64,000 nucleotides of DNA, from NCBI GenBank assembly GCA_947167345.1, contig CAMVHR010000009.1:1-64000 (forward strand), in the 5' to 3' direction. The stretch comes from an uncultured Treponema sp. (GTDB taxonomy: Bacteria; Spirochaetota; Spirochaetia; Treponematales; Treponemataceae). Below the pieces are notes generated by a model that was not told the origin of the DNA, did no database searches, and saw only the letters and a list, made by a program, of their open reading frames with translations. The first letter of the stretch is position 1. Each line of letters opens with the position of its first letter. Below, piece after piece: positions 8,979 to 17,305 of this stretch. A program made the position numbers and the translations under genes.

Positions 8979-9695
8979 ATGATTTACGAATACGAAGGTA
9001 AGACTGAAAAGGATGCAATAGAAAAGGCTGCTCAGGAACTGGGGCTTGAAAAAGACCAGTTTGATGTAGAGATTTTGGAAACCCAGAAAGGTTCTCTTTT
9101 TAAGAAGGGCTATGTAAGAATTCGTGTTCATCCTGTTGACTCACAGGATCATGTTGTGGGTGAATGCGAAGGTTCTGTACCTAATGTTACTGCACGTGCC
9201 CAGAATCCGAGCTTGGTTGCAAATCCTATGCCACAGAATGAGTTTGAGCAGAAGATTGTTGACTTTGTAAAGTCTATGATTACAAAAATGGGCTATGATG
9301 TTACGGTTGAAGTTATGTTCCGTGAGGACAAGAAGATTGGCATTAAGCTTACAAGCTCAAGCTCTCCTATTCTGATAGGCCGCAAGGGAAAGAATCTTGA
9401 TGCAATGCAGCTGCTTACAAATGTTTATGCCGGACATCTTGGTAATGAGGACATGCGCATCATCCTTGACAGCGAAAATTACCGCATTCGCCGTGAAGAA
9501 AGCCTGGTTCGTCTTGCTTATGTTACGGCAGACAAGGTACGTCAGTCAAAGATGTCAGTTTTGCTTGAACCGATGAACCCTTATGAACGTCGTCTCGTAC
9601 ACACTACTTTAAATGATATACCTGATATTGAAACCAAAAGTGAAGGTGATGGTTTATATAAGCAGGTGCGCGTAATTTTTAAGGGCGTGCGCTAA
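8979..9695 (+). CDS. jag: Jag/KhpB RNA-binding protein
   Basis: The 238-residue protein has the three parts of the Jag family. The Jag-N domain is residues 1-50. A KH domain at about 85-155 has its GxxG loop as Gly134-Arg-Lys-Gly137. An R3H domain at about 160-235 contains RREESLVRLA and PMNPYERRLVH. Jag/KhpB (EloR) binds RNA and in Gram-positives influences cell elongation. It follows yidC by 14 bases with AAGGAG before the ATG, the near-universal yidC-jag arrangement. Confidence 0.95.
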   Translation: MIYEYEGKTEKDAIEKAAQELGLEKDQFDVEILETQKGSLFKKGYVRIRVHPVDSQDHVVGECEGSVPNVTARAQNPSLVANPMPQNEFEQKIVDFVKSMITKMGYDVTVEVMFREDKKIGIKLTSSSSPILIGRKGKNLDAMQLLTNVYAGHLGNEDMRIILDSENYRIRREESLVRLAYVTADKVRQSKMSVLLEPMNPYERRLVHTTLNDIPDIETKSEGDGLYKQVRVIFKGVR

Positions 9696-9715
9696 TTTGT
9701 TTATATAAGAGGTGT

Positions 9716-10525
9716 ATGATGAAATTGAAATGTTCCTTGCTACGTGCATTTGTTCTGACAGCCGGCATTTCATTTGCAACTTTGTCCGGGGCTTTTGCAC
9801 TTGAAGCTTCGGCTCTTTTTGATGCAGATACGTATAAAGAACTGAAGGAAAAGGGATATGTAGAAAGAAGCTTTTTCGGAAAAGAAAAGTTTAATCTTTC
9901 CCTTTATCCAGATTCTCCACTTGGCAGAATGGCAAAGGACAACTGGCCTGCAAACAAGGATAATCCGACATTTGTCGTTGAGGAAGCCTATCTTATTTCA
10001 AAAAAAGAACTTGGAAACGGCAACTATGCAAAGACGACGATTGAGTATGCAAGCAAGGTTCTTCGTTCTGTAAGCAAGCTTGAGGGCATTTATTATTATT
10101 CAAACAGCGAAAAAAAAGATGCCGTATTGTATAAGAATGCTTACTGCATCGCAAGTCACAATGATGAGACTCGCGTTGATGACGATACATCCGGCAGTGC
10201 TGAAGGTCTTGTAAAGTATTGTATCCTTGATGACCATACCTTTGGACGTGCGCGCTATACGTTGCATTACAATGAGCGTCCTGATGAAATAAGTGCAAAC
10301 TTTGTGAATATTGATTCATTGAAGCTCGGTCCTATCAAGGGAATTGAACCTGGGAATCTATATATTACTCTTGTTGTCAGTGATTGTGGTGACGATATGC
10401 TTGTGTACTTGGTAACTCAGGCAAAGACTCCTGCCCTTAAGATTATCAAGTCTACAATTTATGATTCTTTCAGTTCACGCCTTGCTGCTATCTATAAATG
10501 GTTCTGCAGTGAGTTTAAAAAATAA
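9716..10525 (+). CDS. Periplasmic protein of unknown function
   Basis: The 269-residue product starts at one of two adjacent ATGs (9716 or 9719) after GAGG. Residues 1-28 form a signal peptide ending near SGAFALEA, so it is probably periplasmic. The mature part has the look of a compact alpha/beta domain with repeated TTIEY, YCILDD and LYITLVVSD strands, without cysteine or metal motifs. It resembles an uncharacterised family seen in treponemes, though I could not verify this. It ends where an ATG for the following reading frame overlaps and lies between jag and the immunophilin lipoprotein, so a role in envelope assembly is plausible but unproven. Confidence 0.65.
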   Translation: MMKLKCSLLRAFVLTAGISFATLSGAFALEASALFDADTYKELKEKGYVERSFFGKEKFNLSLYPDSPLGRMAKDNWPANKDNPTFVVEEAYLISKKELGNGNYAKTTIEYASKVLRSVSKLEGIYYYSNSEKKDAVLYKNAYCIASHNDETRVDDDTSGSAEGLVKYCILDDHTFGRARYTLHYNERPDEISANFVNIDSLKLGPIKGIEPGNLYITLVVSDCGDDMLVYLVTQAKTPALKIIKSTIYDSFSSRLAAIYKWFCSEFKK

Positions 10526-10545
10526 TGTCAAGGAGAAGTTTTATA

Positions 10546-11610
10546 ATGAAGAAATTAATTGGAGCATTTCTGTTTGGAATTGTTCTTCTTACATGTGGAG
10601 GATGTAAACCTATGAGTAATTCTAAGGCTTTGAATGGAAAGCAGGGTGTGTTTGCACAGATAACTACATCAAAAGGTGATATTTATGTGGAGTTGTTTTA
10701 CAAAAAGACTCCTCTTACAGTAACAAACTTTGTTGGTCTTGCTGAAGGTACTCTTGATGCCGCAAAGGGCAAAAAATTCTATGACGGTCTTAAATTTCAC
10801 CGCGTTATTGAAGATTTCATGATTCAGGGTGGTGACCCTCGCGGAAACGGAACTGGTGGTCCTGGCTACAGGTTTGCAGATGAGTTTGAAGATGACTTGA
10901 AGTTTGACAAGCCAGGTGTTCTTGCCATGGCAAACGCCGGACCTGGAACAAACGGCAGCCAGTTCTTTATTACCCATGTAAAGACTCCTTGGCTTGACCA
11001 GAAACACACTATTTTTGGACAGGTTGTTGACAATGCAAGCCAGAAAGTAGTAAATGCAATCAAGCAGGGGGATGTAATCAAGAGCATTACTATTCACCGC
11101 CTTGGAGATGAAGCTAAGAACTTTACTGCTACACAGCAGGATTTTGACAAGCTTGCTACTACTGCAACAGCTAAGGCTGAAGCAAAGGCAAAAGCTGCGA
11201 GACAGGCTGCCATTAAGGCTCAGGAAGAGCGTCTTGCTTCTCAGATTGCTGAGATTAACAAGAGGTTCCCTGGTTATACAAAGGATGAAAACGGCATTTT
11301 CTACAAGACAACTAAAGAAGGTAAAGGCGAAAAATGTGGTTCAGGAAAGGCTGTTTCAACAGAATACAAGGGATATCTGGTAGACGGTTCGGTATTTGAC
11401 CAGTCTGCAGGACGTGGCCCTCTTGATTTTGAGACAGGTGCCGGTCAGATGATTCCTGGCTTTGACGTAATGGTTCAGGATATGAAGGTTGGCGAAAAAC
11501 GAACTGTAGTTTTGCCTCCAGACATGGCTTATGGAGAACGCGGTATTCCTGGTGTAATTCCTGCAAGCTCTTATCTTGCATTTGATATTGAACTTGTTTC
11601 TGCAAGATAA
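10546..11610 (+). CDS. Cyclophilin-FKBP fusion peptidyl-prolyl isomerase lipoprotein
   Basis: From the ATG at 10546 (AAGGAGA upstream; an ATG at 10525 would spoil the signal peptide) the product has 354 residues. The signal peptide ends in a loose lipobox at LLTCGGC. Residues about 30-195 are a cyclophilin: [24 protein letters not shown] and NGSQFFITH carry the catalytic Arg/Phe/Gln set. A lysine/alanine-rich coiled linker (about 205-240) leads to an FKBP domain (about 260-354) with [23 protein letters not shown] and [10 protein letters not shown]. Two unrelated proline isomerases in one chain are rare; such dual immunophilins have been noted in treponemes. It is probably a periplasmic folding factor anchored in a membrane. 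Confidence 0.9.
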   Translation: MKKLIGAFLFGIVLLTCGGCKPMSNSKALNGKQGVFAQITTSKGDIYVELFYKKTPLTVTNFVGLAEGTLDAAKGKKFYDGLKFHRVIEDFMIQGGDPRGNGTGGPGYRFADEFEDDLKFDKPGVLAMANAGPGTNGSQFFITHVKTPWLDQKHTIFGQVVDNASQKVVNAIKQGDVIKSITIHRLGDEAKNFTATQQDFDKLATTATAKAEAKAKAARQAAIKAQEERLASQIAEINKRFPGYTKDENGIFYKTTKEGKGEKCGSGKAVSTEYKGYLVDGSVFDQSAGRGPLDFETGAGQMIPGFDVMVQDMKVGEKRTVVLPPDMAYGERGIPGVIPASSYLAFDIELVSAR

Positions 11611-11630
11611 AAGATAAAAATTAATAAAAA

Positions 11631-11659
11631 AAAGCCGGCATGTACGCCGGCTTTTTTTT
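11631..11659 (+). terminator. Bidirectional terminator between convergent operons
   Basis: AAAGCCGGC at 11631-11639 pairs with GCCGGCTTT at 11646-11654 over a six-base loop, with a T-run to 11659 on the plus strand and an A-run upstream that serves the minus strand. Confidence 0.9.
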
Positions 11660-11700
11660 ATCATGTCATTTTATCATGTTAATTGATTACCTTAGACTTG

Positions 11701-12255
11701 TTATTTACCTTGGATATTGTAAACGTATATGTCATAGAAAGAGTTAAACGCTCCTGAACCTAATGTATATTCTTGAATCCATCCTTCTTTATATATTTCC
11801 AAGCGTCCGCTAGAGTCAAGGTATCTGAGCATTTCAGGATGCCCTTCGGCAATTTTGTAAGCTCCCCTTTCAAAATCTGCATGAGGTCCGTTTAATCCCA
11901 TGCATATATTGGGCTTATATTCTACACTCCAGCCGTTTCCTTCTTTTTTTATTTCGCAATTTTTGTAAAGCCTTATAGGTTTGTCTTTTCTTTTCTCGTA
12001 AAGGCTTAATGTCCTTGAAGGTGGCTGCCTGTTTGGAGTGTACTGGTTCCAGTAGGCATCAAAGTCTGCACGAGTTATGTCTTTCCAAGTATAACTGCCG
12101 TTGACTGACGCTGGCATGGAATCTACGATTTCACCAGGATCAGTAAGGTCTCCGATGCTTGGTAAGCTGTCTATTGCGTCATTGATGGTTGATACGCACC
12201 CTGTCATGAACTGCATGATGATGATAAAAAATGCTGCTGTAAGTTTATTTTTCAT
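11701..12255 (-). CDS. Lipoprotein of unknown function
   Basis: The 184-residue product has a signal peptide with a lipobox at QFMTGC (Cys at about residue 20), so it is probably anchored in a membrane. The mature part contains an Asp/Pro-rich stretch and then a compact domain with Trp and Tyr in regular positions (TWKDITRADFDAYWNQY, later WIQEYTLGSGAFNS). I do not recognise the family. Its ATG overlaps the stop of the upstream SH3-domain lipoprotein gene (ATGA), so the two are translationally coupled and likely act together at the envelope. Confidence 0.65.
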   Translation of the reverse strand: MKNKLTAAFFIIIMQFMTGCVSTINDAIDSLPSIGDLTDPGEIVDSMPASVNGSYTWKDITRADFDAYWNQYTPNRQPPSRTLSLYEKRKDKPIRLYKNCEIKKEGNGWSVEYKPNICMGLNGPHADFERGAYKIAEGHPEMLRYLDSSGRLEIYKEGWIQEYTLGSGAFNSFYDIYVYNIQGK

Positions 12256-13121
12256 GGAAGATCTCCTAAATCAAATGCTATCCAGTTTTCTGGAATATAG
12301 TATCTCGGACCTCCGCGTTCTGCGGATGTGTAGCCGCCAAAAATCCATCCTTCGTGCTCTTTGTATGAAATTTTGACCCACCTGTCTGTAATTCCGTCAA
12401 TTGTGTCACTTTCTTCCGTTATGGCTAATGTTTGTACATTAGTTTGTGTCGGGTCGGAATCGCCGGGGCGGATAGTATATACTACAACGTTGTCGTTCAG
12501 GCCAGGCTTTTCCCTTATGTTCAGGTTTTCCCATACGGAGAGCATTTGCTCCATTTTGCGTACTGTCCATGATTTTTCCCCGCAAGAAATTGTTTCAAGT
12601 ATTTCGAAGCGGTTGTTTTCGTATGGATCATTCATGCCTCCAAGAAAGGTGTCGCTGCTGCAAATCCATCCTTCTTGTCCTTCATACTTTATTTTGTACC
12701 AGTGTTCCCCACTGACAGAGCCCCATTCGCTTTTAGGTTCATTAAAACGTCGTATGGCACAAGTTTGCAAGATTTGTGCTGTATCACCGTCCGTAATGAT
12801 TGCTAGTGCTTCATCCCTGTTATGGTCTTTGTACATCGTATGGCCATCTTCAGAAAGCATTTGTCCTATGGTGACATTCATTTCGCACTTCCGGATGATG
12901 GTGCTTACACCATCCTTACTAAAACTGGATAGTATTGTACCGTTGCCGTCAGCATAATTAGGGATATGTTCTTGCATGCCTTTTTGAGGACTGCTGATTG
13001 AAGTTTGATTTTGTATTTCATTCTGTATTTGATTTGATGTTTTTTCTTTGCATGAAAAAAACATAATACAAAGTAATCCTAGTCCAGTTGCTTTTGAAAC
13101 TAGCTTTGCTTTTTTTTTCAT
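12252..13121 (-). CDS. SH3b-domain lipoprotein
   Basis: The 289-residue product has a signal peptide and lipobox (MFFSC, Cys24). After a Gln/Asn-rich linker there are two bacterial SH3-like modules. One at about 95-160 ends in HWYKIKYEGQEGWICSSD; another at about 190-275 starts LNIREKPG and ends RWVKISYKEHEGWIFGGY. Such SH3b domains commonly bind cell-wall peptides or mediate surface contacts; there is no attached enzyme here. The gene overlaps the next lipoprotein gene by four bases. The binding target is unknown. Confidence 0.75.
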   Translation of the reverse strand: MKKKAKLVSKATGLGLLCIMFFSCKEKTSNQIQNEIQNQTSISSPQKGMQEHIPNYADGNGTILSSFSKDGVSTIIRKCEMNVTIGQMLSEDGHTMYKDHNRDEALAIITDGDTAQILQTCAIRRFNEPKSEWGSVSGEHWYKIKYEGQEGWICSSDTFLGGMNDPYENNRFEILETISCGEKSWTVRKMEQMLSVWENLNIREKPGLNDNVVVYTIRPGDSDPTQTNVQTLAITEESDTIDGITDRWVKISYKEHEGWIFGGYTSAERGGPRYYIPENWIAFDLGDLP

Positions 13122-13137
13122 TATATACTCTCTTCCT

Positions 13138-13458
13138 TTATTCTACGACGACCGCCGTACCACTTGCCGTGACCATGAGCATTCCGTTGTCAGAACCGAG
13201 CACTTCATAGTCAATATCTACTCCCACTACAGCATTTGCCCCCATTTTAGAAGCCCTCTGCTGCATTTCCTGAACAGCCTGTTCCCGTGCGGTAATGAGT
13301 TCGTTTTCATACGTTCCTGACCGACCGCCAAAAAAGTTCCGCAGACCTGCTGCCATGTCAGCAATAACATTTACTCCAGAAATTACTTCGCCAAAGACAA
13401 TGCCTTTGTACGCAATAATTCTTTTGCCTTCAATGTTTGGTGTTGTTGTTGCAATCAT
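13138..13458 (-). CDS. YbjQ/UPF0145 family protein
   Basis: The 106-residue protein is a full-length member of the YbjQ (DUF74) family, sometimes labelled heavy-metal-binding. The signature is clear: [20 protein letters not shown] at the start, [31 protein letters not shown] in the centre, and a C-terminal [11 protein letters not shown] strand. The family forms ring-shaped pentamers; its role is not settled. It lies 16 bases upstream of the SH3-domain lipoprotein gene and is likely co-transcribed with it. Confidence 0.9.
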   Translation of the reverse strand: MIATTTPNIEGKRIIAYKGIVFGEVISGVNVIADMAAGLRNFFGGRSGTYENELITAREQAVQEMQQRASKMGANAVVGVDIDYEVLGSDNGMLMVTASGTAVVVE

Positions 13459-13480
13459 TCTTGCCCTCCGTTAAGATAAA

Positions 13481-13522
13481 CATTTTTGCATTTGTGTCGG
13501 TTACTCTGCAAATGCAAAAATG
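13481..13522. terminator. Perfect 13-bp inverted repeat behind the TRAP operon
   Basis: CATTTTTGCATTT at 13481-13493 pairs with AAATGCAAAAATG at 13510-13522 around a 16-base loop. On the minus strand it follows the TRAP permease gene and ends with a T-rich stretch, so it may terminate that operon. It also sits 23 bases upstream of the YbjQ start and could regulate it. Confidence 0.5.
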
Positions 13523-13531
13523 TATTTCAAT

Positions 13532-13573
13532 CGTTGCTATGCAATCGTTGCTATGCAATCGTTGCTATGCAAC
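13532..13573. repeat. Three tandem 14-bp palindromic units
   Basis: CGTTGCTATGCAAT occurs at 13532-13545 and 13546-13559, and with one change at 13560-13573. On the minus strand each unit contains GTTGC-ATA-GCAAC, a mini-hairpin. The array overlaps the stop codon of the TRAP permease gene. Confidence 0.85.
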
Positions 13574-15637
13574 GGCTACTTTTTTTGAACGGATAAGCTC
13601 CAGTGCAACAAGAACTGCAATGACTGCAAGTCCTATAATGTCGGTCTTTGCTTCCGGGATAATGCAGCACAGTCCTGCTGCAATGAATATAAGCCTTTCC
13701 AGAACTGATGATACATTCTTTGCCTTTGCAGAAGCCTTCGTTGCATTGAGGAATCCTGTGTGTCCGAAAGCGTATCCTTCAAGACCTGCACTGATTCCGA
13801 ACATACCGATTACAGCTGTGAGTGTAATGTAGATTATGGAGCCGATATTTGCATCTATCATGAGCATCTGGGGATTGTAAATGAACATATATGGAACAAT
13901 GAATGCACCGATTGCAAGCTTTGTCGCATTCAATGCTGTTTTCATTGGTTTTGCCTTTGCAATGGCAGCTCCTGCAATGGCGGCAAGTGCTACAGGAGGG
14001 GTTATGTCTGCAATGATTCCAAAGTAAAATGCAAACATGTGTGCCGGAAGAATCTGCAATGCCGTAACATCTCCAGCATTTCCGTAAATGCATTTTATTA
14101 TTGCACCTGCTGTAATTGTAGATGTAATCAGATAGTTTGCCGTAGTTGGAGCACCCATGCCCAATATGATGGAAGAAATCATTGTCAGTACAAGAGTGAT
14201 GAAAAGTTTTCCGTGTGCAAGGGCTACAAGTCCCGCACCCATTTTAAGTCCAAGACCTGTAAGTGTTACGACTCCGATAATGATTCCTGCCATGCCACAG
14301 GCAATTGCTACACTGATAATGCTTCTTGCTGTGGCACAAAGTACCTGAATTATGTCATTCATTCCAAAGCGAGGCTTTTTGCCTAATGCAATGTCAGCAA
14401 ACGATGTGCCTATACCTATTATGAGACATGCGAGAATGCCCATAAGTGCAGAATAAGTTGCTGTTTTTCCGCTACACAAGAATACAATGATGATAACCAG
14501 CGGCAAAATCATGTAGCCCTGCTTTAGAAACAGGGGCAGGAAACGCGGCAGCTGGTCGCGTGATAGACCTTTAAGTCCAAGCTTGTGCGCTTCAAGATGA
14601 ACTGTAATGAAGATTCCTGTAAAGTATAAAAGTGCAGGTATGATTGCTGCCTTAATGACTGTTACGTAGCTTACGCCTGTGCTTTCTGCCATAAGGAAAG
14701 CTGCCGCTCCCATGATTGGAGGCATGAGCTGTCCGCCTGTAGATGCCGCTGCTTCTACAGCTCCTGCAAATTCTCCTTTGTAGCCGAGTCTTTTCATCAT
14801 TGGAATGGTGAACGAGCCTGAGCCTACTGTGTTAGAAACAGAACTGCCTGAAACCGTTCCAAGCAATGCGGACGAAAGGACTGCAACCTTTGCAGGCCCT
14901 CCGCTTGCACCTCCTGCAATGGCATTGCACACGTCTATGAAGAACTGTCCTATGCCAGTCTTTTCCAGACATGCTCCAAAAAGAATGAACAGAAAAATAA
15001 ACGTGGAACATGCTCCGATAGGAGTTCCCATGATTCCTTCTGTGGTATAGAAAAGGTGGCTTGTAATTCTTGTAAGGGAGTAGCCGCGGTGATTTAAAAA
15101 TCCTGGCAAATAACGTCCTATGAAGGCATACAAAATGAAGCTCCCTGCTATTATCATGATTGGAAGACCGACAATGCGGCGGCAAGACTCAAACAGAATG
15201 ATTATTCCTATTACACCGATTACAATGTCGAGGCTCGTATATGCACCAGCCCTGCGGACGATGGAATCAAAGTTTGTTATGTAATATATCCATGCACCAG
15301 CTCCAATGAAGGCCAGAGCAACATCATACAAAGGCAGTGTGTTCCTAGGCATTTTCTTTGTTGCAGGAAACAGCAGGAATGCAAGTGCCTGCACGAATGC
15401 AAGATGCGTTGCACGTACCAGCTGAGCCGGAATATGACCGGAAAGAGTTGCGTACAGCTGAAAGGCACAGAATGCTATTGATATAAGGACTGTAATATAC
15501 TGCCGCCAGCATTTATGCTCGCGGTAAGCCTGTTCCCTGTCAAGATCCTGCATGAGCTGCTTCATTTCATCTTCGTTCGTTGTCGGATTGATGATTTCGG
15601 CAAGCTGTTCTGTAGTTTCATCGAAGTTCTTTTTCAT
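13565..15637 (-). CDS. Fused TRAP transporter permease (DctQM, TAXI type)
   Basis: This 690-residue membrane protein fuses the small 4-helix DctQ-like subunit (about residues 40-200) to the large DctM-like subunit (about 210-680), the usual form in TAXI-type TRAP systems. Family motifs in the large part include GSVSNTVGSGSFTIPMMKRLGY, GGQLMPPIMGAAAFLMAE and GMGAPTTANYL. TRAP systems use a sodium or proton gradient to import organic acids or related small molecules. It is the last gene of a three-gene minus-strand operon, 21 bases after the DUF1850 gene. The stop codon falls in a tandem repeat, so the extreme C terminus may vary between strains. Confidence 0.94.
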   Translation of the reverse strand: MKKNFDETTEQLAEIINPTTNEDEMKQLMQDLDREQAYREHKCWRQYITVLISIAFCAFQLYATLSGHIPAQLVRATHLAFVQALAFLLFPATKKMPRNTLPLYDVALAFIGAGAWIYYITNFDSIVRRAGAYTSLDIVIGVIGIIILFESCRRIVGLPIMIIAGSFILYAFIGRYLPGFLNHRGYSLTRITSHLFYTTEGIMGTPIGACSTFIFLFILFGACLEKTGIGQFFIDVCNAIAGGASGGPAKVAVLSSALLGTVSGSSVSNTVGSGSFTIPMMKRLGYKGEFAGAVEAAASTGGQLMPPIMGAAAFLMAESTGVSYVTVIKAAIIPALLYFTGIFITVHLEAHKLGLKGLSRDQLPRFLPLFLKQGYMILPLVIIIVFLCSGKTATYSALMGILACLIIGIGTSFADIALGKKPRFGMNDIIQVLCATARSIISVAIACGMAGIIIGVVTLTGLGLKMGAGLVALAHGKLFITLVLTMISSIILGMGAPTTANYLITSTITAGAIIKCIYGNAGDVTALQILPAHMFAFYFGIIADITPPVALAAIAGAAIAKAKPMKTALNATKLAIGAFIVPYMFIYNPQMLMIDANIGSIIYITLTAVIGMFGISAGLEGYAFGHTGFLNATKASAKAKNVSSVLERLIFIAAGLCCIIPEAKTDIIGLAVIAVLVALELIRSKKVAVA

Positions 15638-15658
15638 TTTTACCTCCCGGTTTTCGTT

Positions 15659-16210
15659 TTATAAGTGTTGTTTTATCATGTAGTCCAGAACAGGCACTTT
15701 CTTTATGGAAAAGACAAGGCTTGTCTGTACTGGAAAAAAATCTTTCAGAAAGTATTCATTTCCGCCAATGGTAATGGAATGTTCTGCTATGACTCCTACT
15801 GCAAGAAGAAAGGAGTCCAGCTCCCTGTTCAAATCGTCAAGTACATATCCTGCGTCTGTTGAAGTGAACGAGCATCCTTCTGTTTCTTCTGGCTCAGGAA
15901 TGCCTGCTCCGTAAGAGACATATTCTGATTTTTTCAGAATGAACGATGATGAACGGTGTCCGCAGCGACATTCATAATAATCATGAATTCTGCCTTTGTT
16001 TACGGAATGTGTATACGAAATGACAAAACCTTCCAGAGCCGGTTTTGAATAAATGTTTTCTGAAAAATTCTTTCTGTCTGCAATTGATACAACCCTGATG
16101 CATGGAAAACATGCAGAAAAGGCAATTATCATAATGCAGAACGAAAGAAGAAACTTAAGAAGCGTCCGCAAATAAGGATGCTTCTTAAGCTCATTGTGTT
16201 GTTTTTTCAA
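15659..16210 (-). CDS. DUF1850 protein of the TAXI-TRAP operon
   Basis: The 183-residue protein has an N-terminal transmembrane segment or signal anchor at about 17-38 and then the DUF1850 pattern: FVISYTHSVNKGRIHDYYE, YVSYGAGIPEPE and a later IGGNEYFLKDFF. DUF1850 proteins are repeatedly found between the solute-binding and permease genes of TAXI-TRAP transporters, as here. The role is not known; an accessory of transport is the usual guess. Spacing is 16 bases to the binding-protein gene upstream and 21 to the permease downstream. Confidence 0.85.
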   Translation of the reverse strand: MKKQHNELKKHPYLRTLLKFLLSFCIMIIAFSACFPCIRVVSIADRKNFSENIYSKPALEGFVISYTHSVNKGRIHDYYECRCGHRSSSFILKKSEYVSYGAGIPEPEETEGCSFTSTDAGYVLDDLNRELDSFLLAVGVIAEHSITIGGNEYFLKDFFPVQTSLVFSIKKVPVLDYMIKQHL

Positions 16211-16226
16211 AGTGGTGGCAGAAATT

Positions 16227-17186
16227 TTACTTTACGTCCAGACCGATTTCTTTATAATACTTTACTGCGCCTGGATGGAAAGGAACAGAAACGCCTGTTA
16301 TTGCTTTCTGTGCAGAAATTTCTTTTCCCTTTGCGTGTGCGGACCCAAGCTCGTCAAGATTTTCAAAGATTGCCTTTGTCATTTCGTAAACGGTCTTTTC
16401 ATCAAGATTCTTGTTTACTGCGAGTGTTGCCTTGATTGCAAGGGCTTCTGTATCTGTGTCTGTTCCCTTGTATGTACCGCCAGGAATTACAGTCTTTGTA
16501 TAGTAACCATATTTTGCCATGATGGCGTCAGCTTCTGCACCCTTTACAGGAATAAGAACGAGTCCTGCTGTAAATGCAAGTTCCTGGAGTGCTGCGTTTG
16601 GAACTCCGGCTGTAACAAAACAAGCGTCCAAAGTACCGTTCTGAATACCTTCTGCAGATTCCTTGAATGAAAGGTTATTCTTTTTGATGTCATCAAAAGT
16701 CATGCCGTAGCCTTCAAAAATCTGCTTTACGTTGAATTCTACGCCAGAACCTGCATCGCCAACAGAAACACGCTTTCCCCTCATGTCAGCTACAGATTTG
16801 ATTCCGCTGTCTTTTGCAGCTGCAATCTGTACTACTTCTGGGTAAAGAGTTCCTATTGAAGCAATGTTTGAAAGCTTTGTTCCGTCAAACATATCCGTTC
16901 CGTTGTATGCATAGTCCATAACGTCGTTCTGTACGATTGCATATTCTGCATCACCCTTGTTTATGAGGCGAAGGTTTTCTGCAGATGCTCCCGTTGACTG
17001 TGCAGTAACGTTCATGTTTTCAATTTTTGTGTTCCACAAGTTTGCGAGGACTCCGCCGAATGCGTAATAGGTTCCGCTTGTTCCTCCTGTTGCCAGAATG
17101 TAGTTCTTCTTTTCTTTACATCCCGTTGTTAAAAAGAGGACTGCTGCAAGAGCTGCGGCTGCCAGTCCCAGAGACTTTCTTTTCAT
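16227..17186 (-). CDS. TAXI-family TRAP solute-binding lipoprotein
   Basis: The 319-residue product has a lipobox (LTTGC, Cys23), so it is tethered in the periplasm. TAXI features follow: ILATGGTSGTYYAFGG at the start of the mature protein, STGASAENLRLINKGDAEYAIVQNDV, and GKRVSVGDAGSGVEFN. TAXI binders capture substrates for TRAP permeases; glutamate is one known ligand, but the ligand here cannot be read from sequence. It is the first gene of the operon and shares an 89-base divergent region with the operon starting at 17306. Confidence 0.93.
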   Translation of the reverse strand: MKRKSLGLAAAALAAVLFLTTGCKEKKNYILATGGTSGTYYAFGGVLANLWNTKIENMNVTAQSTGASAENLRLINKGDAEYAIVQNDVMDYAYNGTDMFDGTKLSNIASIGTLYPEVVQIAAAKDSGIKSVADMRGKRVSVGDAGSGVEFNVKQIFEGYGMTFDDIKKNNLSFKESAEGIQNGTLDACFVTAGVPNAALQELAFTAGLVLIPVKGAEADAIMAKYGYYTKTVIPGGTYKGTDTDTEALAIKATLAVNKNLDEKTVYEMTKAIFENLDELGSAHAKGKEISAQKAITGVSVPFHPGAVKYYKEIGLDVK

Positions 17187-17305
17187 AGCGTTCTCCTTGT
17201 AATAAATTGCATAAATATGCAGTCATTATACAGAAATTTCTTATGCATGTATAGTCTAGTAACGCTCCTTGCTTTATGTTATATTTAGTGAAAATACAGG
17301 AGTTT

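Noticed and set aside
13481-13573. CRISPR array
   Set aside because: The units are 14 bp, abutting and without unique spacers.
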